Assembly: GCF_900172265.1 (NCBI RefSeq)
Contig: NZ_FWFK01000002.1
Coordinates: 558,001-622,000, forward strand
Length of the DNA: 64,000 nucleotides
From: Roseivivax jejudonensis
GTDB lineage: Bacteria; Pseudomonadota; Alphaproteobacteria; Rhodobacterales; Rhodobacteraceae
Reading direction: 5' to 3'
Every line of letters begins with the position of its first letter. Position 1 is the first letter of the stretch. Position numbers and translations under genes: made by a program. Positions 47,726-55,373 of this stretch are shown one piece after another. The notes under the pieces are model-generated. The model worked only from the letters and a program-made list of their open reading frames with translations. It ran no database searches and had not been told where the DNA came from.

Positions 47726-49534
47726 ATGACGCAGCGCAAAAACCAGTCGCAAAAACCGGACCCGAACGAAGTGAACCAGCCCCGCCACGATATCCTTCCG
47801 GCCGACGAGGCCGCCGCGGCCGCGCAGCTCGATGCGGACGGCACGGCGGAGCTGGAGCGCGTGGTGACATTCATCGGCGACCTCATCTCGGAAATCGAGA
47901 CCACGCTGGAGCCGTCGGCGCCCAACCCATACCTCAACATGGCACTGCATCTCATAAAGAGCCATCTCGAGGGGCGCCTGGTGACCGCCTCGGCGCTCGT
48001 GGCTTCGGCCGGCGTGCCCTACGCGACCGCCATGCGAAAACTGTCCGACATGCGCCGCGCGGGCCTCGTGGAGGACCGCGCGCGCTCGGACACGGGCAAG
48101 AGCGTGTCCCTGCATCCGAGCCCGCGCCTGATCGAGACCTGGACGCAGCTTTCGGGCCGGATCGTCCGCCTGGGCGAGACGACGTTCCGCCACGAGATGC
48201 GCGGACCGGAGACCGCCGACTACTATTTCGGCGGATCCTACATGGCGGGGCAGTCGCTCCTTCAGCCGCCGCGGGTGCTGCCGCAGCCGCTGAAACTGTC
48301 GGGCGGCCTGCGTGTTCTCGTCCACGGCGACCCGACCTTCATGGTGATGGTCGCGCTGAAGCGCCAGTTCGAGCAGATCGTCGGCAACAGCATAAAGGTG
48401 CGGGCCTTCTCGATCGACCGCTTGCGCGCCGAGGCGCTGAAGAACGCCGAACGCGCGCAGAGCCGCTACGACCTGATCGCGGTGGACCTGCCGCTGATCG
48501 GCGAATTCGTGAAGCGCGGCGTGCTGCGGCCCCTCGACGAGGTGATGGACGTGTCGCGGCTCGATCCCGGCGACTTCCACACCGCAGGCTGGCGCGCGAC
48601 CCATTGGGAGGGGCGCCCCTACGGCGTGCCGAGCCAGACCACGCCCGAATTGATGTTCTATCGCCGCGATCTCTTCGCCGAGGCGGGCCTGGAACCGCCG
48701 ACCACGACAGACGCCGTGCTCGAGGCGGCCAAGGCGCTGCACGCGCCGCGCAAGGGCCGCTACGGCATCGCCTGGAACGCGGCGCGCGGCACGGCACTCG
48801 GCCACACCTTCATGATGACTTGCGCCGATTTCGGGCAGCCGATCTTCGACCTCGCGGCGATCGCGGGCGGCTACGACGCCGACCACCTCGACCGGCCGCT
48901 GACCCCCACCATCGACACTCCGCGCGCCCGCGACGCCGCCGAATACCTGTTGGCGCTGATGGACTACTCACCGCCCGACATCCTATCGATGTCATGGTAC
49001 GAGCGCGTGCGCCCGTACGCCGCCGGAAAGATCGCGATGGCCTACGGCTACACGCTGCTGGCGCCGTATTTCGAGCTCGACGTCTCGTCCCCGGCCTACG
49101 GCAACACCGCCTACCTGCCGCACCCGCACGGCCCGCTCGGCAAGCCGATCGCGCCCGTCGGCGGCTACGCGCTCGGCATTCCCGCGAACCTGCCCGAGGA
49201 CCGGCTGGCCGAAACGGTGGAGGCACTGATCGTGTTCACCTCCGCCGAGGCGCAGAAGCTGTATGTCCAGAACGGATCGCGCACCGCCCCGCGCTATTCC
49301 GTGGGTTCCGACCCGGAGGTGCGGCGGCTGTCGCCGATCTTCGACTCGGTCGAACAGATGAGCTGGCGCGACGAGCTACAGTTCTGGCCGCGCCCGCCGG
49401 CGCCCGAGATCTTCGAGATCATCCGCATCTGCGGCCACGAGTTCCACGACATGCTGCGCGGCGTCACACGCCCCGCCGACGCGCTCGCCCGCGCCCAGGC
49501 CCGCGCCGAGGCCGTCATGGCGGGACGCGACTGA
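47726..49534 (+). CDS. winged-helix regulator fused to a solute-binding-protein domain
   Basis: Predicted 602-residue protein without a signal peptide. Residues about 55-135 look like a winged helix (GRLVTASALVASAGVPYATA, then MRKLSDMRRAGLVEDR). From about 195 to 590 the sequence resembles family-1 extracellular solute-binding proteins, with YGVPSQTTPELMFYRRDLFA, KGRYGIAWNAARGTALGHTF and KIAMAYGYTLLAPYF. The order DNA-binding then ligand-binding recalls SgrR of enteric bacteria, although that protein uses another binding-protein family. I start at ATG 47726 so that the three operators stay upstream; an earlier in-frame ATG at 47645 would put them inside the gene. It probably senses a cytoplasmic sugar and controls the divergent ABC operon. 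Confidence 0.78.
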   Translation: MTQRKNQSQKPDPNEVNQPRHDILPADEAAAAAQLDADGTAELERVVTFIGDLISEIETTLEPSAPNPYLNMALHLIKSHLEGRLVTASALVASAGVPYATAMRKLSDMRRAGLVEDRARSDTGKSVSLHPSPRLIETWTQLSGRIVRLGETTFRHEMRGPETADYYFGGSYMAGQSLLQPPRVLPQPLKLSGGLRVLVHGDPTFMVMVALKRQFEQIVGNSIKVRAFSIDRLRAEALKNAERAQSRYDLIAVDLPLIGEFVKRGVLRPLDEVMDVSRLDPGDFHTAGWRATHWEGRPYGVPSQTTPELMFYRRDLFAEAGLEPPTTTDAVLEAAKALHAPRKGRYGIAWNAARGTALGHTFMMTCADFGQPIFDLAAIAGGYDADHLDRPLTPTIDTPRARDAAEYLLALMDYSPPDILSMSWYERVRPYAAGKIAMAYGYTLLAPYFELDVSSPAYGNTAYLPHPHGPLGKPIAPVGGYALGIPANLPEDRLAETVEALIVFTSAEAQKLYVQNGSRTAPRYSVGSDPEVRRLSPIFDSVEQMSWRDELQFWPRPPAPEIFEIIRICGHEFHDMLRGVTRPADALARAQARAEAVMAGRD

Positions 49535-49560
49535 CAAGAAGACCGAAAGGGAGGAGACAG

Positions 49561-50367
49561 ATGGACGCCAAACGCCTCGAGGGCAAGAACATCCTGATCA
49601 CCGGCGCCGGCCGCGGCATGGGCGCCGAGAACGCCGCGAGCTTCGCGGCGCAGGGGGCCAATGTCTGCCTCGCCGACATCGACCGCGACACCGCCCAGGG
49701 CGTCGCCGACACGATCAACGGACAGAATGGCGGCCGTGCAATCGCGGTGAAATGCGACGTCACCACCCGCGACGACAACGCCGCCGCGGTGAAGGCCGTG
49801 GTCGAGGAATGGGGCATGATCAACGTCGCGGTGTTCAATGCCGGCCTGAACAAGCCGCGCTTCTTCATGGATATCGACGAAGACAACTGGGACCTCATCA
49901 TGAACGTGAACACCCGCGCCATGTGGCTCGGGATGCAGGAGACCGCGCGCCAGATGATCGCGCAGGGAAAGCAGGACTATCCCTACAAGATCATCACCGT
50001 GGGCTCTATCGCCTCGCGCAAGCCGCTGGTGGACGTCACCGTCTACTGCACCTCGAAATACGGGGTGCTCGCGCTCACCCATTGCGGCGCGATCGGGCTC
50101 GCCGAACACGGGATCACGGTCAACGGTTACGCGCCCGGCGTGGTGGTCACCCCGCTCTGGGAGCAGCTCGATAAGGATCTCGTCGACATCGGGTTCAAGC
50201 AGAAGGAAGGCCAGGCCTACGAGGACATCGTCCGCGACGCGCTGCAGATCAAGCGAGTGTCCTATCCCGAGGACGTCTCGGGCACCGCGGCGTTCCTGGC
50301 CTCGCCGGACAGCGACTACATGACCGGGCAGATGATCCACATCGACGGCGGCTGGTGCATCCAGTGA
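49561..50367 (+). CDS. short-chain dehydrogenase/reductase
   Basis: Predicted 268-residue NAD(P)-dependent SDR. It has ITGAGRGMGAENAASFA for cofactor binding, Asp-containing CLADIDRD, FNAGLNKPRF in place of the usual NNAG, Ser in TVGSIASRKP and the catalytic TVYCTSKYGV with Tyr and Lys. It is clearly related to the SDR at 45638 (shared DNWDLIMNVN and SDYMTGQ segments). GGGAGGAGA precedes the ATG, 26 bp after the regulator stop. A role in the same sugar or polyol pathway as the ABC operon is likely. Confidence 0.9.
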   Translation: MDAKRLEGKNILITGAGRGMGAENAASFAAQGANVCLADIDRDTAQGVADTINGQNGGRAIAVKCDVTTRDDNAAAVKAVVEEWGMINVAVFNAGLNKPRFFMDIDEDNWDLIMNVNTRAMWLGMQETARQMIAQGKQDYPYKIITVGSIASRKPLVDVTVYCTSKYGVLALTHCGAIGLAEHGITVNGYAPGVVVTPLWEQLDKDLVDIGFKQKEGQAYEDIVRDALQIKRVSYPEDVSGTAAFLASPDSDYMTGQMIHIDGGWCIQ

Positions 50368-50432
50368 CAGCGCCGCCGGTGCCGTAGTCCCCGGGTCGCC
50401 CGACGCGCGCCCGCAGGCGCGGCCCGGCCCCG

Positions 50433-50451
50433 GGACCGGATCGTCCGGTCC
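50433..50451. terminator. hairpin between SDR and M24 genes
   Basis: GGACCGG-ATCGT-CCGGTCC is a perfect 7-bp stem with a 5-base loop in the 200-bp gap after the SDR stop. There is no T-run, so termination is uncertain. The rest of the gap (50368-50567) shows only the ribosome binding site GGGAGGA of the next gene. Confidence 0.45.
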
Positions 50452-50567
50452 GCACGCGACGTGACGACGCCGGGCGGCCGCCATCGCCCGCGAAAGACAC
50501 ATCGCGGGCACTCCGCCCGCGACGGAACGAGACGGCGGGCCCAGCGCCCGCGCCATGGGAGGATCCG

Positions 50568-51866
50568 ATGAACCTTGCACTGACACCCAACGTCCTGAAA
50601 CCCGCCGATCTCGATCCGAACTGGCGGTGGGAGGGGCGTATCCCGGCCTGGGGGCACACCTCGGTCGATTTCGAGCGGCGGATCGATCACGACCGCCTGC
50701 GCCGCTATCGCCTAAGCCGGACGCGCGAGGCGCTCAAGGCGAGCGACTGCGGCACGCTGCTGCTCTTCGACGTCAACAACATCCGCTACGTGTCCGGCAC
50801 CAAGATCGGCGAGTGGGAGCGCGACAAGATGTGCCGTTTCTGCCTGCTGACCGGCGACGACGCGCCCTACGTCTGGGATTTCGGATCGGCCGCGGTGCAC
50901 CACAAGAAATACGCCGACTGGCTCGAGCCGTCGCATTGCCGCGCCGGCGTGACGGGGATGCGCGGCACGATCCCGCCGTCCTTCGGCCTGATGCAGAAAT
51001 ACGCCGAGGAGATCGCCGGACTGATCGAGGATGCCGGCATGAAGGACATGCCGGTCGGCGTCGACTACGCCGAGACCGCGATGTTCGAGGCGCTCAAGGC
51101 CGCCGGTCTGAACGTCGTCGACGGCCAGCAGGTCATGCTCGGCGCCCGCGAGATCAAGAACTGGGACGAGATCCAGCTCCTGACGCAAGCGGCCAGCATG
51201 GTCGACGGCGTCTATCACATGATCTGGGAAGAGCTGAAACCCGGCGTCCGCGAGAACGACATCGTCGCGATGTCCAACAAGATGCTCTACGAGATGGGGT
51301 CGGACGACGTGGAGGCGATCAACGCGATCGCCGGCGAGCGCTGCAACCCGCACCCCCACAACTTCACCGACCGTTATTTCCGGCCCGGCGACCAGGCGTT
51401 CTTTGACATCCTGCAGAGCTACCAGGGCTACCGGACCTGCTACTACCGAACCTTCAACATCGGCCGGGCGACGCCCGGGCAACACGACGCGTACGTGAAA
51501 TGCCGCGAGTGGCTCGACGCCGCGATCGCCGCGATCAAGCCCGGCGTCACCACCGACCAGGTCGCCAAGCTCTGGCCGCGGGCGGAGGAGTTCGGCTTTC
51601 CCGACGAGCTGTCGGCCTTCGGGCTGCAGTTCGGCCACGGTCTCGGCCTCGCGCTCCACGAGCGGCCGATCATCAGCCGCGCGGTGTCGCTCGAGCATCC
51701 GATGGAAATCGAGACCGGCATGGTCTTCGCGCTCGAGACCTACTGCCCCGCCGCCGACGGCTACTCCGCGGCGCGGATCGAGGAGGAGGTGGTCGTCACC
51801 GACACCGGCTGCGAGGTGATCTCGCTGTTTCCGGCGGAGGATCTGCCGATCGCCAACCGGTACTGA
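50568..51866 (+). CDS. M24-fold (Xaa-Pro peptidase-like) protein with incomplete metal site
   Basis: Predicted 432-residue protein with a creatinase-type N-terminal domain and a 'pita-bread' C-terminal domain. Aligned with M24 peptidases, the first metal Asp is present (FFDILQSYQGYRTCYYRTF, Asp 280), but the second Asp, 11 residues later, is Cys 291. The His in QFGHGLGLALHERP (357) and Glu residues in FALETYCP (390) and ARIEEEVVVT (405) remain. It may bind one metal or have a non-peptidase activity, as known for some M24 members such as creatinase or DddP. GGGAGGA precedes the ATG. It lies just before a 2-oxo-acid dehydrogenase operon, so a role in preparing its substrate is possible. Confidence 0.82.
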   Translation: MNLALTPNVLKPADLDPNWRWEGRIPAWGHTSVDFERRIDHDRLRRYRLSRTREALKASDCGTLLLFDVNNIRYVSGTKIGEWERDKMCRFCLLTGDDAPYVWDFGSAAVHHKKYADWLEPSHCRAGVTGMRGTIPPSFGLMQKYAEEIAGLIEDAGMKDMPVGVDYAETAMFEALKAAGLNVVDGQQVMLGAREIKNWDEIQLLTQAASMVDGVYHMIWEELKPGVRENDIVAMSNKMLYEMGSDDVEAINAIAGERCNPHPHNFTDRYFRPGDQAFFDILQSYQGYRTCYYRTFNIGRATPGQHDAYVKCREWLDAAIAAIKPGVTTDQVAKLWPRAEEFGFPDELSAFGLQFGHGLGLALHERPIISRAVSLEHPMEIETGMVFALETYCPAADGYSAARIEEEVVVTDTGCEVISLFPAEDLPIANRY

Positions 51867-51899
51867 CATTCCCGCCGGCGGCGCGCGCGGCGCGCGGGG

Positions 51900-51933
51900 A
51901 CGCCTCCGGCGGGAGTATTTTCGCCAAGAAGAA
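51900..51933. repeat. interspersed intergenic repeat, copy 2
   Basis: CGCCTCCGGCGGGAGTATTT followed by TCGCCAAGAAGAA lies in the 106-bp gap before the E1-alpha gene. Its reverse complement shares the core TTCTTCTTGGC..AAATACTCC with 40425-40500. The position after one gene and before another suggests a dispersed intergenic repeat. Confidence 0.6.
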
Positions 51934-51972
51934 AACGGGCGCGGCGGGCAGCCGGCGCCGCGGGAGGAGATC

Positions 51973-52977
51973 ATGGCCGAGGCGCCGACACACAACACCG
52001 AGGACTACCTGCGGATGTACCGCCAGATGGTGCGCATTCGCGCCTTCGAGGACACGGCCAACCAGCTCTACCTGTCGGCGAAGATGCCGGGGCTGACGCA
52101 CATGTATTCCGGACAGGAGGCCGTGGCGGTCGGCATCTGCGCGGCGCTGACCGACGACGACCGCATCACCTCGACCCATCGCGGGCACGGTCATTGCGTC
52201 GCCAAGGGGGGCGATCTGAAGACGATGTTCTGCGAGCTTCTCGGCAAGGCCGAGGGCTATTGCCGCGGCAAGGGCGGGTCGATGCACATCGCCGACCAGA
52301 GCCACGGCAACCTCGGGGCCAACGCCATCGTCGGCGGGTCGATGGGGATCGCCACCGGCGCGGCGCTGACCGCGAAGCTGCGCGAGACCGGCCACGTGGC
52401 GGTGTGCTTCTTCGGCGACGGCGCGACGGCGCAGGGTCTTCTCTATGAGGTGATGAACATGGCCGCGCTCTGGCGGCTGCCCGTGATCTATGCCTGCGAG
52501 AACAACGGCTATTCGGAATACACCCGGACCGAGGAGATCGCGGCGGGATCGCTGACCGCGCGCGCCGAGGCATTCGGGATCGAGGCGCACCGGGTCGACG
52601 GCCAGGACGTGCTGGCGGTGAACGCGCTGGCGCGGGATCTCGTGGAGCGGGCTCGGCGCGGCGAGGGTCCGTTCTTCGTCGAACTCGAGACCTACCGCTA
52701 CCACGGGCACCACGTGGGCGACATCAACCGAGACTACTACCGATCCAAGGACGAGGAGGCGGAGTGGAAGCGCGTCCGCGACCCGATCGTCAATTTCGGC
52801 ACGTGGCTCGAAGCGGAGGGAATCGTATCGGCCGACGAACTGGTGGCGATCGGCGAGGCGGTGAAGGATGAGGCCGCGCAGGCGGTCGCCCATGCCGAGG
52901 CCGCCGAGTACCCGCCGGGATCGGAGGTCGACATGCATGTCTACAAGGGCGTCGATCACGCCCTCGCCTATATCTGA
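51973..52977 (+). CDS. 2-oxo-acid/acetoin dehydrogenase E1 alpha subunit
   Basis: Predicted 334-residue thiamine-diphosphate enzyme subunit. The TPP motif GDG...N is visible as CFFGDGATAQGLLYEVMNMA and CENNGYSE. Other family features are THMYSGQEAVAVGICAALTD, STHRGHGHCVAKG and FVELETYRYHGHHVGD with the phosphorylation-loop-like region. It is most like pyruvate/acetoin dehydrogenase (PdhA/AcoA) chains. The beta subunit gene starts 12 bp downstream. Whether the substrate is pyruvate, acetoin or another 2-oxo acid cannot be decided; the setting outside a classical PDH operon favours a catabolic role. Confidence 0.9.
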   Translation: MAEAPTHNTEDYLRMYRQMVRIRAFEDTANQLYLSAKMPGLTHMYSGQEAVAVGICAALTDDDRITSTHRGHGHCVAKGGDLKTMFCELLGKAEGYCRGKGGSMHIADQSHGNLGANAIVGGSMGIATGAALTAKLRETGHVAVCFFGDGATAQGLLYEVMNMAALWRLPVIYACENNGYSEYTRTEEIAAGSLTARAEAFGIEAHRVDGQDVLAVNALARDLVERARRGEGPFFVELETYRYHGHHVGDINRDYYRSKDEEAEWKRVRDPIVNFGTWLEAEGIVSADELVAIGEAVKDEAAQAVAHAEAAEYPPGSEVDMHVYKGVDHALAYI

Positions 52978-52989
52978 GGAGGCCGAGCC

Positions 52990-53988
52990 ATGAGTCGTGA
53001 AACCACGCTGTCGAAGGCCGTGAACGAGGCGATCGCCGAGGAGATGCGGCGCGATCCGACCGTGTTCCTCCTGGGCGAGGACGTGGCCGAGGCCGGCACG
53101 CCCTTCAAGGTGCTGTCGGGCCTCGTCGAGGAGTTCGGCACCGGACGGGTCATCGACACGCCGATCTCGGAGCCGGGCTTTGTCGGCATTGCCGTGGGCG
53201 CGGCGATGACCGGCACGCGACCCATCGTCGACCTGATGTTCGGCGATTTCCTCTATCTGGTGATGGATCAGCTCTGCAATCAGGCGGCGAAGTCCTACTA
53301 CATGTCGGGCGGCAAGCTGAACGTGCCGATGGTGCTGCGCACCAACATGGGGGCGACCCGGCGGTCCGCCGCGCAGCATTCGCAGTCGCTGCAGGCTCTG
53401 GTGGCGCACATCCCCGGGCTGAAGGTGGCGATGCCGTCCTCGGCCTACGAGGCGAAGGGCCTGATGAAGACCGCGATCCGCGACGACAACCCGGTCGTGA
53501 TCTTCGAGGACAAGCTGATGTACCAGGACAAGGCGCCGGTGCCCGAGGAGGAGTACCTGATCCCGTTCGGCGAAGCGGCGATCAAGCGCGAGGGCGGCGA
53601 CATCACGCTGATCGGCACCTCCTCGATGGTCCAGGTGGCGTTGAAGGCGGCGGAGGCGCTGTCGGCCGAGGGGATCTCGGCCGAGGTGATCGACCCGCGC
53701 ACGCTCGTGCCGCTCGACGAGGAGACGCTTGTGCGCTCGGTCAAGAAGACCTCGCGGGCGATCGTGATCGACGAGGGGCACCGCAACTACGGCGTGACCG
53801 GCGAGATTGCCGCGCGGCTCAACGAACGCGCGTTCTACCATCTCGACGCACCGGTCCTGCGCTTCGGCGCGATGGACGTTCCGGTGCCGTTTTCGCCCGC
53901 GCTCGAGGACCTGACCGTGCCGACGCCCGAGGCGGTGGCGCAAGCGGCGCGGACGCTGTGCCGGGGGGAGCTCATCCATGCCGCATGA
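52990..53988 (+). CDS. 2-oxo-acid/acetoin dehydrogenase E1 beta subunit
   Basis: Predicted 332-residue partner of the E1 alpha chain. It starts with RETTLSKAVNEAIAEEMRRD and has VFLLGEDVAEAGTPFKVLSG, RVIDTPISEPGFVGIAVGAA and AQHSQSLQALVAHIPGLKVA, all typical of PdhB/AcoB. The transketolase C-terminal domain is complete (VIDPRTLVPLDEETLVRSVK). GAGGAGG precedes the ATG. Its 3' end overlaps the lipoyl-protein gene by 11 bases. Confidence 0.92.
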   Translation: MSRETTLSKAVNEAIAEEMRRDPTVFLLGEDVAEAGTPFKVLSGLVEEFGTGRVIDTPISEPGFVGIAVGAAMTGTRPIVDLMFGDFLYLVMDQLCNQAAKSYYMSGGKLNVPMVLRTNMGATRRSAAQHSQSLQALVAHIPGLKVAMPSSAYEAKGLMKTAIRDDNPVVIFEDKLMYQDKAPVPEEEYLIPFGEAAIKREGGDITLIGTSSMVQVALKAAEALSAEGISAEVIDPRTLVPLDEETLVRSVKKTSRAIVIDEGHRNYGVTGEIAARLNERAFYHLDAPVLRFGAMDVPVPFSPALEDLTVPTPEAVAQAARTLCRGELIHAA

Positions 53989-55357
53989 GGTGATCATGCC
54001 CGCGCTCGGCATGGCGCAGGACACCGGCCACATCGTCGCCTGGCGCAAGGCGCCGGGCGACAAGGTGGCCGAGGGCGACATCCTTTTCGAGGTGGAGACC
54101 GACAAGGCCACGATGGAGGTCGAGGCGCAGGGCGCGGGCTTCCTGACATCGGTGACCGCCGAGGCCGGGGCGGACGTTCCCGTGGGCGAGGTGATCGCGC
54201 GCATCGCCGACAGCCCCGACGATACCGCGCCCCCACCGACGGCGAACGGCGCGGCCGGAACGGCGCCCGACACGGCGCAAGACACAGGGCAGAACACGGG
54301 CCCCGGCGCGGCGGAGCCGCCCGCGGTCGGGGCGGACGCGCTTCCCGAGGGCGCGGCGGTCATCATGCCGACGCTCGGCATGTCGCAGGATTCCGGCCTG
54401 CTCGTCGCCTGGCACAAGGCTCCAGGCGACGCGGTGGGCGCCGACGACGTGCTTTTCGAGGTCGAGACCGACAAGAGCGTGGCCGAGGTCGCGGCGGGTC
54501 ACGACGGCTACGTCGCCGCGCTCCTTGCGGAGGCCGGAGAGGATGTACCGACCGGGCGGACCATCGCCATCATCAGTGCCGAGGCACCGGAGCGGACGGT
54601 GACGCGCCGCGCGGCCGATGCGCCCGAGGCGGCGGCGGCGCCGAAGGACGACGCGCCGGCCGTTGCCACCGCGGCACCGCAACCGCCCGATCGCCCGATT
54701 GCCAAAACGGAACCGGTCGACGAAACGGGGGCGTCGGGGGCGCGGCCCCTCGCGTCCCCCAAGCTCCGCCGCCTCGCCCTTCAAGAAGGTCTGGACCTGT
54801 CGCTGCTGGCCCGGGCCGGCCACCCGCAACCCTTCCACGCGCGAGACCTCGACCGCCTGCGGGCCCTGTCCCGCGCGGACGCGGCACCGGCCGCGGCGCC
54901 CGCTGCGGCGAGCGCGCGCCGGCTGACGGCCGAAGCGGAGGCGCAGGGCTTCGCCGCGTTCGCCCGCTGGGCAAGTGAGGTCGCAGGTGTCGGCGACGAG
55001 GCCGCGCTTCTGGCCGGCCTTGCCGCCGCCGGCCACGACGACCTGCGCTGCGTCGCGGTGACCCGCTTCGGGCGCACGCGCCGCTACGCGGTGCCGCAGA
55101 CGCGGGCCCTGAGCGGAGTCACCGAGGCGGCCGACGACGCAGTGCCGGACCTCACGATCCGCGATCTACGCGGGGCGCGCCTCGCCGCGGTGGAGATGGG
55201 GCCCGAGGCCACGCCGGTCCTGACGCTCGCGGGCCACGGCGCCACCCTGGCCGTGACGCTCGAATGCGCCGCCGGAGCGTTCGAGGCGGACACGGCCCTC
55301 GCGCTTCTGACCGATTTCGCCGGACGGCTCGACGATCCGCTCCGGCACCTTCTCTAG
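53978..55357 (+). CDS. E2-like protein: two lipoyl domains, E3/E1-binding domain, degenerate catalytic domain
   Basis: Predicted 459-residue protein. Two lipoyl domains carry the lipoate lysines in ETDKATMEV (Lys 43) and ETDKSVAEV (Lys 166), each followed by an Ala/Pro-rich linker. A peripheral-subunit-binding domain lies near 261-295 (ASPKLRRLALQEGLDLSLLA). The last 145 residues keep traces of the acyltransferase domain (PDLTIRDLRGARLAAVEMG and LLTDFAGRLDDPLRHLL). However, the DHRxxDG catalytic segment is replaced by LECAAGAFEAD, so no catalytic His is present. It overlaps E1 beta by 11 bases with GGGGGAG before its ATG. The active core is probably supplied by the protein at 56827. Confidence 0.85.
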   Translation: MPHEVIMPALGMAQDTGHIVAWRKAPGDKVAEGDILFEVETDKATMEVEAQGAGFLTSVTAEAGADVPVGEVIARIADSPDDTAPPPTANGAAGTAPDTAQDTGQNTGPGAAEPPAVGADALPEGAAVIMPTLGMSQDSGLLVAWHKAPGDAVGADDVLFEVETDKSVAEVAAGHDGYVAALLAEAGEDVPTGRTIAIISAEAPERTVTRRAADAPEAAAAPKDDAPAVATAAPQPPDRPIAKTEPVDETGASGARPLASPKLRRLALQEGLDLSLLARAGHPQPFHARDLDRLRALSRADAAPAAAPAAASARRLTAEAEAQGFAAFARWASEVAGVGDEAALLAGLAAAGHDDLRCVAVTRFGRTRRYAVPQTRALSGVTEAADDAVPDLTIRDLRGARLAAVEMGPEATPVLTLAGHGATLAVTLECAAGAFEADTALALLTDFAGRLDDPLRHLL

Positions 55358-55373
55358 ACAGGGAGAGCCGACG

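Noticed and set aside
50568-51866. Assignment of the M24-fold protein as DMSP lyase DddP
   Set aside because: The fold family is the same, but the metal-site pattern differs (Cys at the second Asp position) and the N-terminal region does not resemble what I know of DddP; naming it so would be a guess.
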